Assembly: GCF_900106995.1 (NCBI RefSeq)
Contig: NZ_FNOK01000013.1
Location: 1-64,000 of the forward strand
Length of the DNA: 64,000 nt
Origin: Saccharopolyspora shandongensis
Lineage (GTDB): Bacteria > Actinomycetota > Actinomycetes > Mycobacteriales > Pseudonocardiaceae
Reading direction: 5' to 3'
Shown here piece by piece: positions 34,007 to 42,860 of the stretch. The notes under the pieces were generated by a model that did not search any database, was not told the origin of the DNA, and saw nothing but the letters and a program-made list of their open reading frames with translations. A program made the position numbers and the translations under genes. Position 1 is the first letter of the stretch. Each line of letters begins with the position of its first letter.

Positions 34007-34405
34007 GTGGTCTGGGCACGCAGTGCGGAACGCGTCCGGCCGAAGGTTTCGGCGTCGCAACTGCGCGCTCTGATCGTGGTGGATCGTCACTCTTCGATCA
34101 ATCTCGCCGGGCTTTCCGACGAGCTCGGCTCGATCCCCTCTGTCACGAGTCGCTTGTGCGATCGCCTTCAGGCAGCCGGTCTGCTCGTACGTCGAAGCAG
34201 CGCCATCGACCGTCGTGAGATCGTCCTGCAGCTCTCCCCTGACGGACGGCGTTTCGTGCAGCGCTTCCGGCGTGCTCGGAAAGCTGACCTCGCCGCAGTA
34301 CTTCAGCAGATGAGCGCGCGGAGCCGCAATGCCCTGCTCATGGGCTTGAACGCCTTCTACTCGGCGGCGATGGAACTCGGTCACGCAGACGAAGAGCTCG
34401 CTTGA
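34007..34405 (+). CDS. MarR-family transcriptional regulator
   Basis: 132 residues from the first conventional start, GTG. The winged helix reads KVSASQLRALIVVDRHSSINLAGLSDELGSIPSVTSRLCDRLQ, then the wing RRSSAIDRREIVLQLS and C-terminal dimer helices. The frame is open upstream with family-like sequence (PPADLLDEIETAARALVVVWA), and an AAGGGAGA lies six bases before an in-frame CTG at 33935. The true protein may be ~24 residues longer with a CTG start. Nearest target candidates are the SpoIIE phosphatase and GlsB genes. Confidence 0.82.
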   Translation: MVWARSAERVRPKVSASQLRALIVVDRHSSINLAGLSDELGSIPSVTSRLCDRLQAAGLLVRRSSAIDRREIVLQLSPDGRRFVQRFRRARKADLAAVLQQMSARSRNALLMGLNAFYSAAMELGHADEELA

Positions 34406-34452
34406 GCGACCAGGTCAAGGTGTAGCGCTATCGACAGCCGGTGTCCGAGCTT

Positions 34453-35676
34453 TCACGACGTGGACGGCGGCAGGACCAGTTCCTCCGCCACGCGATGGGG
34501 ACCGAGCCAGTCGAGGCACACCGCCACGGCGTCGTCGTCCAGTTCTTGATCACGCAGGAAAGCGCGCAGATCGCTCATCAGTGCCCGTACGGCTTCGGCC
34601 GGCGGCAGCAGGCGGCTGGATTGAAGTGCCCGTCTGAGCGAGGTCATGGTGTAGTTGCGATCCGCGAGAACGGCGCCGTATATGCCATCGGTGAGGATGA
34701 AGAGCCGATCGCCTGCCTCGAGCTCGAATTCTTGCGCCACGTACTCGGTGCCGTCGAACATCCCGAGCGGGAGCTGAGCCTCCAGCGAGATGGGGGTGAC
34801 GCCGTCCTGGCGAACACGCCAGATCCGCGGGGAACCCGCGTCGATGGCGAGGACGCTGCCGCTCTGGAGGTCCAACTGGATCAGCAGGGTCGCGACGTAC
34901 TCCGCGCCCGTGTGGTGCGACCAGACGGCTTGATCTGCCAATGCTGCCTGTTCGACCAGATCCGCACCGCTTCGACGAGCGTTGCGCAGAGCCGTGATCG
35001 CCAAGGTCGTCAGCATCGACGCCGTGACGCCTTCCCCCATGCCGTTGGTGACCGCGACGGTCAGGGTCTCCGCCTCCTGCGACCAGTCGAAGTTGTCACC
35101 TCGCACCGCGTAGGCAGGTTCGAGCTGGCCGGCCAGCCGGTAGGACTTGCCGTCGACGGCCCGCACCGGCAGCAGCTGCCATTGCATTTCCGCCGCGAGG
35201 GTCACCCGTTCAGGCCGTCGGGCTCGCCGGTATCGGTCCGTGGCCACCTCCGCGAGGGTGATCGCGTGCGCGGCCGTCCCGGCCAAGGCGACCAGTTCGT
35301 CCGTCCCGGTGGCATCCGGCAGTTCTGGCAAGCGAACGTTCAGCACGCCGATGCGGTCACCGCGGACCGCCATGGGGAGGTTCAGCACAACTCCGCCACC
35401 GGCGGCTTCCCGCACGGGGACTTGATCGCGGTAGGCCCGACCTGCGGGAGTCCCCACCAACGGCACCCCCGGTGCCGTCGATGCGAGCACCGGTTCCAGA
35501 AGTGCGAGCCGGAGGTCGATCAAGTAGATCTCCGAAGAGATGGCGAAGTAGTGCTTCCGAAGCACTTCGTCGAGAACTTCGGCCAGCTCGTGCGCTGGGG
35601 CCTCCTTCAAGGCACGGTCCACCAGCGCCAGTCGGGCGGGCTCAGTCACGATTGCTCCAGCGTTCATAGCCGCCAC
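34453..35676 (-). CDS. GAF-SpoIIE-type PP2C phosphatase with altered metal motif
   Basis: 407 residues. The N-terminal ~150 form a GAF-like sensor. The C-terminal PP2C_SIG/SpoIIE domain has a RGDNFDWS motif in place of GGDWYD, and VAVTNGMGEGVTAS where the family has GDxxGHGxxA. The Asp normally supplying a metal ligand is Asn there. The later LFILTDGIYGA retains its Asp. Such enzymes dephosphorylate anti-sigma-factor antagonists. Reduced activity is possible. The start may be GTG 35676 or ATG 35667. Confidence 0.85.
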   Translation of the reverse strand: MAAMNAGAIVTEPARLALVDRALKEAPAHELAEVLDEVLRKHYFAISSEIYLIDLRLALLEPVLASTAPGVPLVGTPAGRAYRDQVPVREAAGGGVVLNLPMAVRGDRIGVLNVRLPELPDATGTDELVALAGTAAHAITLAEVATDRYRRARRPERVTLAAEMQWQLLPVRAVDGKSYRLAGQLEPAYAVRGDNFDWSQEAETLTVAVTNGMGEGVTASMLTTLAITALRNARRSGADLVEQAALADQAVWSHHTGAEYVATLLIQLDLQSGSVLAIDAGSPRIWRVRQDGVTPISLEAQLPLGMFDGTEYVAQEFELEAGDRLFILTDGIYGAVLADRNYTMTSLRRALQSSRLLPPAEAVRALMSDLRAFLRDQELDDDAVAVCLDWLGPHRVAEELVLPPSTS

Positions 35677-36221
35677 AGGACGTCGACGGGATCACCTGCG
35701 CGCGCCTTGACCTGCGCCATGGCGGACCCCTTCCTGTTGGTCATCCGGTCGGTCCGGTTCTGGTAGCACCTGATTGCCCGGGAGACGCAGATCGGCAAAC
35801 CGCTAGCCCGGTTCGGCCCGCCGCGGTGGCGTCGACCTGGACACCTCCTTTCCCGTTCTTTCAGTCCTGGCATGCCCGGAACCCGACATGCACAGCCATC
35901 CGCGGCTTCAGCGGGCGACGACCGGGCGACTCGACGTGACTGTGAACGGAAGAGCTCAGCGGTTGTCCGAGATCGTCCGGATGCGCACCGCGTTCTGCTT
36001 CAAACCGGACGCCGTCGAAGGATTCCTCCACGGCTTGCGGGAAGCCGTAGGCGGCAGAACCCCGCCTCTCGCGCCGCGCGTCCCGGGAGGCCGCCTGCAC
36101 GAGCTCGCCACGGGCGTCGGTCAACGCCCCTGAGCACCACGACGACGTGTGGTTGACGTCCGTTCCGGCGGGTAGCCGGTGGGTGTTCGGCCTGGCAGAA
36201 CAGATCCTAAGAGGTGGCCCG
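35677..36221. other. 545-bp spacer with one doubtful ORF
   Basis: Contains an 81-codon frame at 35888-36133 (MHSHPRLQRATTGRLDVTVN...) with no ribosome site and no family features; I do not call it a gene. The region also holds the promoters of the flanking genes. Confidence 0.35.
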
Positions 36222-36719
36222 GTGTCACATTCCCAGCACTCGAAGACCCGAGACCTGGTCCGCGCCGGGGCGCGGGGACTCGTCGGTGCCATGGCGATGA
36301 CCGGCATCCGGACCCTCACCGGGAACGTCGGCCTCGTCGAGGAAACACCTCCGGAAGCGATAGTCGGCAAGCACGCACCGGAGTCCGTCCAGCAACTGCC
36401 CGTGGAAAGCCGCACCGCGCTCACCGAGGCCGCGCACTGGTCCTACGGCGCAGTCGCCGGGCTCGGGTACAATGTCCTGCCGCGGAAGATCAGGTCGCTC
36501 CCCTGGTCCGGCCCGGCGTACGGCCTGATCATCTGGCTGGCGTTCGAGGCCGTCATCGCGCCGTTGCTGGCCGTGCGTCCGACCCGTCGGCGGCTGCTCG
36601 GTCGTCTCGTCATCGCGCTCGACCACGCCGTCTACGGCATCGTGGTGGCCGGTCGGCTCGCGCCCGATCCCGATGCGGTCAAGCGGCCGGCCGATGAGCG
36701 GGGCACCGCCACGTCATGA
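36222..36719 (+). CDS. hypothetical membrane protein
   Basis: 165 residues from GTG 36222 (GAGGTGG upstream; a longer start at 36147 is possible). A hydrophobic N-terminal segment (GARGLVGAMAMTGIRTLTG), VEETPPEAIVG, and three further segments (SYGAVAGLGYNVLP, GLIIWLAFEAVIAPLLAV, LDHAVYGIVVAGRL) suggest a four-helix membrane protein of the YagU/DUF1440 style. Followed directly by a terminator hairpin. Confidence 0.7.
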   Translation: MSHSQHSKTRDLVRAGARGLVGAMAMTGIRTLTGNVGLVEETPPEAIVGKHAPESVQQLPVESRTALTEAAHWSYGAVAGLGYNVLPRKIRSLPWSGPAYGLIIWLAFEAVIAPLLAVRPTRRRLLGRLVIALDHAVYGIVVAGRLAPDPDAVKRPADERGTATS

Positions 36720-36720
36720 G

Positions 36721-36750
36721 CGCGGTCCGTTGTAAAAGCAACGGGCCGCG
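36721..36750 (+). terminator. terminator of the membrane-protein gene
   Basis: CGCGGTCCGTTG and CAACGGGCCGCG pair over 12 positions with one G-U wobble around a TAAAAG loop. It begins two bases after the TGA. Confidence 0.8.
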
Positions 36751-36896
36751 GCCGTCCCGGCTTGAAACCTAGGCGACCGCCGGGCGGGACTTGCGCCTTC
36801 CTGCGCGCACACCCCATGCCGACTACCCGCGGACGGCACGAAGAACACCTTCCGGGCACCTCAACAGGCCACATTGGATTCCGGCCGCCGCCATCG

Positions 36897-37295
36897 TCAG
36901 CTGCAGAACCGCACGAGTCGTTGCTCCAAGTCGTCACACGCGTTCGGCAGCCGGAACGCGGGTGAGGCGAGCACGCCGGGGCTGTTCCCGCGGACCGCGT
37001 CCCAAAGGAACCGCCGCACCGACGCGGAGTCCGGCAGGATGTCCTCGCCCAAGAACTCCAGCGTCGCGGCCCCGCCGCCGGTGTCGATCCGCAGCGCCCA
37101 CCCGCTCACCTCGTCCCAGGTCAGCAGGAGCGGGAACTCCTCGAACACCGGTACTTGGGAATCAACGAGAATGATCACGGTCGCGAGATCGACATCGAGG
37201 TTGATGTCGATCTCGAAGACGTCGACGCCGAGATCTTCCGCCACGGAGGTGGCGTAGCCGACCAATCCGTCTGCCGCGAGGCTCATCGTGTCCAT
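36897..37295 (-). CDS. DUF6292-like protein
   Basis: 132 residues. LVGYATSVAEDLG at the start and DEVSGWALRIDTGGGAATL followed by LGEDILPDSASV match the DUF6292 family pattern known from actinomycetes. GGGAGG is seven bases before the ATG. Unknown function; soluble. A single gene. Confidence 0.7.
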   Translation of the reverse strand: MDTMSLAADGLVGYATSVAEDLGVDVFEIDINLDVDLATVIILVDSQVPVFEEFPLLLTWDEVSGWALRIDTGGGAATLEFLGEDILPDSASVRRFLWDAVRGNSPGVLASPAFRLPNACDDLEQRLVRFCS

Positions 37296-37619
37296 CACCG
37301 ATCCTCCCGCCCGACCTCACTTCCCGTTCGACATCAACAGGCTGCTGCCCACTGGGTAACCGGTATCGCGCCGGCCTAGTCCAGCCGGCGACGTGCCCGG
37401 CGGCCGTCGCGGGACGAGCCGGTAACCGCCGACTCGCCGGGCGTCCGCGAGTTGTGATCACGCTTCCCCGCAACGCCTCCGTGCGGAGATCGCGTTCCAG
37501 GGCGTCCACTCATGAGGGGAACCTCGTGCGGGGCCATCTCTCCTCCTTTGCAACGGCTACAGGCGTTCCCCGTTCCCGACCGGATCATGCTTGGCCCGGA
37601 CTCCGCGGCGTGATGCCGC

Positions 37620-37784
37620 TCAGCGCACGGCCTTCCACCGGGAACGCCGAGATCTCCGGTGGGACGACCTGCTGCCGGTCCACGACCAGGGCCCCAGCCG
37701 CAGGGACCACGTCATCGCACCGCGTCGTCCGCGATGCCAGCTCAGCGGGCCGATCTTCCCGCGCCGGGCAACCGAGTTCTTCAT
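37620..37784 (-). CDS. possible small basic protein
   Basis: 54 residues (MKNSVARRGKIGPLSWHRG...) with a strong GGGGGGAGG site just upstream of the ATG and two repeated LGPWSW/GPLSW motifs. It is highly basic and tryptophan-rich. The double GPxSW motif resembles short DUF4236-type proteins. The gene call rests on the ribosome site and motif. No other gene was recognised in 37296-37925. Confidence 0.4.
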   Translation of the reverse strand: MKNSVARRGKIGPLSWHRGRRGAMTWSLRLGPWSWTGSRSSHRRSRRSRWKAVR

Positions 37785-37925
37785 CTCCTCCCCCCTTCCG
37801 ATCGCGATGCTCCGACCGCCGACGCGCACCAGCGGCAGATGGTCTCCCCAATCCTGGTGCGGCGCCGATTTCTCCGGAGCAGGAACACTTCTCGGCCAAG
37901 GCGAGGAATCCCTCCGGCACTACCG

Positions 37926-38566
37926 CTAGCCCTGCTCGCGCGACTCCCCGCGGCGTTCGCGTTCCCGCCGGCTGCAGGTCGCCCGCCGGACGGCCGTCTC
38001 CGTTTCGAGGCTGGACCCCAGCGCACCCGTCACCGTGCCCATGGAACTCGCCAGCCAGGACAGGTTGACGTAGTCGATGAACGTCGCCGCATGCCCCAAC
38101 TTCTTCCCCAGGTAGTCCACGCTGATCACGGCGGTGGACCCGATCGGGGTGATCACGAACAGCAGGGCGTACATGCAGGCCACCCCGATGGTCGGGGTGA
38201 TCAGCGTGGTCGCGTTGTACAGCACGACCTTGTTGCGGTCCTCGCTGTTGCGCGGCCTTTCCCACAGGCTGTTGTGCAGCGTGATCCACGTGACCATGGC
38301 GAAGACCGCGACCAGGTTGATCACGACCAGGCGGACGGCGCTGAGGTTGTCCGCCAGCGACCAGATGGTCGGGAAGAAGATGCCGAACGCGGCGGTCGCG
38401 GTGGCGGCCGCGATCGCCTGCGAAAGCTCCGGTCACGATCAACTCGCGCGCAGAACTCGTCCGGGAGCCCGTCGGCGATCCGGTGCGCGATCTCCGTGGG
38501 CACGCCGGGGCCGGCGACCACGCCCACCGTGATCGCGCGGTTGCTGCCTCTCCCGGCCGACGACAT
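37926..38566 (-). pseudogene. deleted actinobacterial membrane protein (N- and C-terminal parts joined out of frame)
   Basis: The 5' part (from ATG 38566) reads SSAGRGSNRAITVGVVAGPGVPTEIAHRIADGLPDEFCARVD, the start of a large actinobacterial family with a TVGVVAxPGxPxELAxRLA N-terminus. About 38415-38440 the frame shifts into its C-terminal membrane half (AIAAATATAAFGIFFPTIWSLADN... LWERP... YALLFVITPIG... SSMGTVTGALGSSLETE). Roughly 150-200 middle codons are missing. The joint carries a deletion plus a frame change, so no normal product can be made. Functions proposed for this family are uncertain. Confidence 0.78.
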
Positions 38567-38724
38567 GTCACCTCCCACTCAGGCACCACCCTTGCCATTC
38601 CCGGGGCGAGGCGGTTCCGAAACAACCGCCACCCGACGAGTTGCTCTCCACCATCGCGGGAGGCTGGCAGCGGCACGGGGTACTTCAGCGTTACCAGGCC
38701 TTCCGAGCCGAGGAGGCACCCGCC

Positions 38725-39114
38725 ATGCCCGAGCACGAACACCCCTTGGAAGCTCTGCACCGCGGACGCGACGCCGTGGCGGAGGCCGTGAGCAAGCAGG
38801 CCCGGACGCTACAACCGTCCTTGACGGAGCTCCACGCCTTCGGCTCGGCGATCGTGTCCACGATCGCCCAGCTCAGCCAGCTGAGCGCCGTGCTGGTCGA
38901 CCAGGTGGGACGCTTCGACGAACGCGAGCTGGAACGGGCCAAGACCAGCGATCACCCCGCCGACACGCTGAAGGTCGCCGGCACCCACCTGGCCAGGCTG
39001 AGCGATCAGCTGGACATGGCCGTCACGGATGCCATCCGGTACTGGACGGCGATCGAAAGAGTGGACCTGCACACCAGGGGCGACCTCAGAGCACGACCCG
39101 AACCCGAGGCGTAG
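38725..39114 (+). CDS. hypothetical helical protein
   Basis: 129 residues. AGGAGG (38711-38716) is eight bases before the ATG, deciding this start. The sequence is helical and charged: PLEALHRGRDAVAEAVSKQ, FGSAIVSTIAQLSQLSAVLVDQVGRFDERELERA, HPADTLKVAGTHLARLSDQLDMAVTDAI. It looks like a soluble helical bundle. No family recognised. Converges on the GGDEF-EAL gene. Confidence 0.7.
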   Translation: MPEHEHPLEALHRGRDAVAEAVSKQARTLQPSLTELHAFGSAIVSTIAQLSQLSAVLVDQVGRFDERELERAKTSDHPADTLKVAGTHLARLSDQLDMAVTDAIRYWTAIERVDLHTRGDLRARPEPEA

Positions 39115-39146
39115 CGATCACGAACGCCCCTGGCCCGCATAAGCCG

Positions 39147-41252
39147 TCACCGGAGCGCGGGACCAGGCGTGCTGAGGAGTGCGCGGAACTCCGGCGCCGG
39201 CAGGGGCCGCGAGAACAGGAACCCCTGGCAGGCGTCGACGCCGAGGCCTTCGAGCAGGCGGCGTTGGGTGGTGTTCTCGACGCCTTCGGCGATGCAGGTC
39301 CGCCGCATGGCCCTGGCGAGTTCGACCACGGCGCGGACGATCCCGAGGTCGGCCGGATCGCTCCCCATGCCGGAGACGAAGCGCTGGTCGAGCTTGACGA
39401 TCTGGGTGGGCAGGTCCTTGAGGCGGGCTAGCGAGGAATAGCCCGTTCCGAAGTCGTCCATCGCGAACCGCACCCCGGTGCTGGCCAGGTCGCGCATCGT
39501 CTTGCAGGGCTTCGACGGCAGGTCCACCAGGGACGTCTCCACCACCTCGACGACGACCCGGTCCGGCGCGATGCCGGTGTCGCTGATCGCGGCGGAGATC
39601 TCGTCGGCGAAGTCCGGGGCCTCGGGGCGCAGGCCGGAGACGTTCACCGTCACGCCCACGGGATGGCCGTCGTACGACTCCCAGGTGGTCGCCTCGGCCA
39701 GCGCGGTGCGCAGGACCCAGCGGTCCAGCTCGGGCAGCAGCCCGCCCTTCTCCGCTACCGGCAGGATCACGTCCGGCGCCAGCGGTCCGAGCTCCCGGTG
39801 CGGCCACCGAACGAGCGCTTCCGCCAGAACGATGGACTGATCCCGGGTGACGATCGGCTGGTAGTGCAGCCGGAGCCGGTTGTGGCGCAGTGCATCGCGG
39901 AGGTCTTCCTCCAGGGCCATCTGCACCCCGCTGGTGGTCGGCGCGGTCCGCGTGTAGCGGCCGTGGCCGCGTTTGGCGTCGAACATCGCCGCGTCCGCGG
40001 CGCTGATGATCTCGTCGATCGTGGCACCGCCCTGGACGGTGACCGCTCCGATGGAGGCCATGATGGAGACCAGCCGGTCTCGCAGTGGGATGAGCGCGCT
40101 CAGGAGGTCCGAGACCGTCGTGGTGAGCGCGTCGATCCCGCCGCAGTCGGCCACGTCGGAGCAGACCACGAGGAATTCGTCCCCGTAGAGCCGGGCCGGT
40201 GTGCAAGATGCCGGGAGCTCGGTGGCCAGGCGCTGGGCCAAGGCCACGAGCAGCTCGTCGCCCGCGTCGTGGCCGAGCGAGTCGTTCACGCGCTTGAAGT
40301 TGTCCAGATCGCAGAACAGCACAGCCGCTTGGCCGGTGCCTCCACAGCCGGCGAGCATGGGGGCCAGCAGCTCGTTGACGCCCTGCCGGTTGAGCAGCCC
40401 GGTCGTCTGGTCATGCGTCGCCTGGAAGTGCAAGGTCTCGGCGTGCCGGACCTGCTCGGTGACGTCCTGGAACACCGCCAACCAGAACCGGTTCCCGTCG
40501 TCGTTCACCGACGCCGCGCACCGCACGTCGCAGAACACCGGTTGCCCATCGGAGCGGGCCAGAACGCGGGGCGGTACCGGCTCTCGGTCCGGTTCGGCCG
40601 GGTCCGCGGGACGCGAGATCAGTCCCGCCCCGGAATCGCTGGGGTGCATCAGGTCGGCGGCGCACTTGCCGTGCAGGCGGTCGCCCAGCAGGTCGCACAG
40701 GGCACCGTTGGCGTCCAGGATCCGTTCGTCCTGGTCGAGGAGGGCGATGCCCACCGGAGCGAGTTCGAAGAGGTCGGCGAATCGCCGTTCCGAGCGCTGC
40801 CGCTGGGCATGCGCCTCGGTCTCGTCGCGAACCACCTTGATGAAGCCCTCCGGGCTGCCGTCCGGCGCCCGCTGTGCCGTGATCACCACGTGCGCCCAGA
40901 ACCGGGTCCCGTCCTTGCGTAGCCGCCATCCCCGGTCGATGAAGAACCCGTGTGCGATGGCTTGGCCCAGTTCCCAGTCCGGATACCCGGACTCGACCTG
41001 CTCGGGCGGGTAGAACACCGAGAAGTGCCGCCCGATGATCTCCTCGCTGTCGTAGCCCTTGACCCGCTGAGCGCCGGCGCTCCAGCTGCTCACCCGGCCG
41101 TCGGCGTCAAGGGCGAAGATGGCGTACTCGCGCAGGTCGGCGACGAGCTCCCCGATCAACTGATCTCGGGGCAGCGCCGCTGCCGGTCGCAGGAAGCCGC
41201 TGTCGGGCCGACCGCCGACCGCGCCCGTCACATGGCTGTCGGTGATGTCCAC
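39147..41252 (-). CDS. PAS-PAS-GGDEF-EAL c-di-GMP signalling protein
   Basis: 701 residues. PAS domain 1 lies at ~30-145 (REYAIFALDADGRVSSWSAGAQRVKGY) and PAS 2 at ~155-270. The GGDEF domain (~275-440) has LYGDEF in place of GGDEF: the first Gly is Tyr, so diguanylate cyclase activity may be altered or lost. The EAL domain (~455-695) keeps AEALVRW, DDFGTGYSSL and KLDQRFV, so phosphodiesterase activity is plausible. No membrane segment. The GTG start was chosen because GGAG lies six bases upstream. Turnover of c-di-GMP in response to a PAS-sensed signal. Confidence 0.9.
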   Translation of the reverse strand: MDITDSHVTGAVGGRPDSGFLRPAAALPRDQLIGELVADLREYAIFALDADGRVSSWSAGAQRVKGYDSEEIIGRHFSVFYPPEQVESGYPDWELGQAIAHGFFIDRGWRLRKDGTRFWAHVVITAQRAPDGSPEGFIKVVRDETEAHAQRQRSERRFADLFELAPVGIALLDQDERILDANGALCDLLGDRLHGKCAADLMHPSDSGAGLISRPADPAEPDREPVPPRVLARSDGQPVFCDVRCAASVNDDGNRFWLAVFQDVTEQVRHAETLHFQATHDQTTGLLNRQGVNELLAPMLAGCGGTGQAAVLFCDLDNFKRVNDSLGHDAGDELLVALAQRLATELPASCTPARLYGDEFLVVCSDVADCGGIDALTTTVSDLLSALIPLRDRLVSIMASIGAVTVQGGATIDEIISAADAAMFDAKRGHGRYTRTAPTTSGVQMALEEDLRDALRHNRLRLHYQPIVTRDQSIVLAEALVRWPHRELGPLAPDVILPVAEKGGLLPELDRWVLRTALAEATTWESYDGHPVGVTVNVSGLRPEAPDFADEISAAISDTGIAPDRVVVEVVETSLVDLPSKPCKTMRDLASTGVRFAMDDFGTGYSSLARLKDLPTQIVKLDQRFVSGMGSDPADLGIVRAVVELARAMRRTCIAEGVENTTQRRLLEGLGVDACQGFLFSRPLPAPEFRALLSTPGPALR

Positions 41253-41619
41253 CAGATCTCCGTCCTGAGCTGCACCGCGGCGATCAGCCGACTCGCGCGG
41301 CGAGAAACCGCACAACGCTCCCGCAGCACAACCCGGGCGCCGACCCAACGCGCATGGGCGCTGAGCCACTCGAGCAACGAATGCCACGCACTGTACATCC
41401 CTCGAACGCGAAGACCGCTATTCGTCACCCACGTGGACCCTGGTCCATCACAGCAGGCACTCGCGAGGACAGAGGCCGTCGCCATCGGGTGCCGAGTCCG
41501 CTCGGCGACTGGACAGGTTGCCGAGCGCCGATCATCGGACGAGGCTTGCCCGGACGTATCGCCGCACCTGGGCACTCCGGGCGGCGAGCAGCGCACCCGA
41601 CTGGACAGGAAGGCACTCG
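41253..41619. other. divergent spacer, GGDEF-EAL gene / lipase
   Basis: 367 bp that must hold both promoters. No gene or palindromic operator was recognised. Confidence 0.4.
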
Positions 41620-42477
41620 ATGACGCAGTCCCACGACGACGCGCGGCCGAAGACCTCGCACTTCGAAGGCACCCTGCCCTCGGGGCAGTACTGGCAGAGC
41701 TGGGCGGTCGAGCGGCCCGTCGGCGCGGTCGTGCTCGTCCACGGCGTGCACGAGCACAGCGGTCGATACCGCCACGTCGCGGAGCGGCTCAACGCGGCCG
41801 GCTACGCCGTGTACGCCCTCGACCACCCCGGCCACGGCCGTTCGCCGGGGAAGCGCGGCAACATCGGCACCATGGCCGACGCCGTCGCGGGAGTCGACCT
41901 CCTGGCCCGGCTGGCCGGCGAGCGCCACGACGACGTGCCGATGTTCGTCTACGGGCACAGCCTCGGCGGGCTGATCTCCCTGCAGTACCTCACCGGGACG
42001 CCGCTCGACCGGATCGCCGGTGCCGTGATCTCCGCCCCCGCGCTCAACACCGGCGCGGTGTCGGCCGTCGAGCGGGCCGCCGCACCGCTGCTGTCCAAGC
42101 TGCTGCCCGACCTCGGCGTGCGCAGCCTCGACGCGAGCACCATCAGCCGCGATCCCGCGGTCGTCCGGGCCTACCTCACCGACCCGCTCTGCCACGACGG
42201 GAAGATGCGGGCGCGGACCGCGACCGAGATCATGCTGACGGTCGAAGCGATGCCGCAACGCCTGAAGTCGCTGACCATGCCGCTGTTCGTCCTGCACGGC
42301 GGCGCGGACCGGCTGATGCCGCCGGCCGCCAGCGAGCTGGTCCACGCCCACGCCGGATCGCCGGACCTCACCCTGCGGATCCACGAAGGGCTCTACCACG
42401 AGCCGCACAACGAACCGGAGCAGGACCGCGTGCTCGACGAGATCGTGGACTGGCTCGACGCCCATCTGAAGGCCTGA
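41620..42477 (+). CDS. monoacylglycerol lipase-like alpha/beta hydrolase
   Basis: 285 residues. The oxyanion/HG motif is VLVHGVHEHSGRY and the nucleophile elbow GHSLGG (Ser at ~120). Asp in LHGGADRLMPP and His in EGLYHEPHNEP complete the triad. The DHPGHGRSPG and cap region are typical of Hydrolase_4/monoacylglycerol lipases such as Rv0183. Releases glycerol and a fatty acid. AGGAAGG precedes the ATG. Confidence 0.92.
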   Translation: MTQSHDDARPKTSHFEGTLPSGQYWQSWAVERPVGAVVLVHGVHEHSGRYRHVAERLNAAGYAVYALDHPGHGRSPGKRGNIGTMADAVAGVDLLARLAGERHDDVPMFVYGHSLGGLISLQYLTGTPLDRIAGAVISAPALNTGAVSAVERAAAPLLSKLLPDLGVRSLDASTISRDPAVVRAYLTDPLCHDGKMRARTATEIMLTVEAMPQRLKSLTMPLFVLHGGADRLMPPAASELVHAHAGSPDLTLRIHEGLYHEPHNEPEQDRVLDEIVDWLDAHLKA

Positions 42478-42576
42478 AACGCCGATCGGGACCGGCGGTG
42501 ATGTTTCCCCGATCCTGCGGGCGTAAACCCTCGTGCCGAGGCAGCTGAACCCGCGCACGAGGAGGTCTTGGATCTC

Positions 42577-42741
42577 ATGTGGAACAGGCGAATTCGGAGC
42601 ATCTCGGCGCAGCTCCGCGAGCGGTTCGGACGATCGCGCACCGGGCCGGTGCCGGTGCCCGGCCGCGAATCCGATCCGCTGCTGCACAAGGGCCCCAGAG
42701 TTCCGCCGGAAGGGCTGCGCCGTGGGCGACGGCTGGGGTGA
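42577..42741 (+). CDS. small ORF with ribosome site and own terminator
   Basis: 54 codons, MWNRRIRSISAQLRERFGRS followed by a Pro/Arg-rich end. GAGGAGG lies upstream of the ATG, and a 14-bp perfect terminator follows 10 bases after the stop. It is basic, with an amphipathic first helix. Unknown function. The gene call rests on the signals around it. Confidence 0.45.
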   Translation: MWNRRIRSISAQLRERFGRSRTGPVPVPGRESDPLLHKGPRVPPEGLRRGRRLG

Positions 42742-42750
42742 GGACCACGC

Positions 42751-42783
42751 GGGGGCCGGCGAACCGGGAGTTCGCCGGCCCCC
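42751..42783 (+). terminator. strong terminator
   Basis: GGGGGCCGGCGAAC-CGGGA-GTTCGCCGGCCCCC, a 14-bp perfect stem with a 5-nt loop. It lies between the rightward small ORF and the leftward AraC regulator and may serve both. Confidence 0.85.
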
Positions 42784-42860
42784 GCTCAGTTGTCGTTGTG
42801 CCATCACGGAAAACGGCCGCTCGATCATTGCTGACCGCAAGATCGCACCCGCTCCAGTGG

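Noticed and set aside
35888-36133. 81-codon frame in the spacer
   Set aside because: No ribosome site and no motif; the downstream GTG 36222 has proper signals. Left uncalled.
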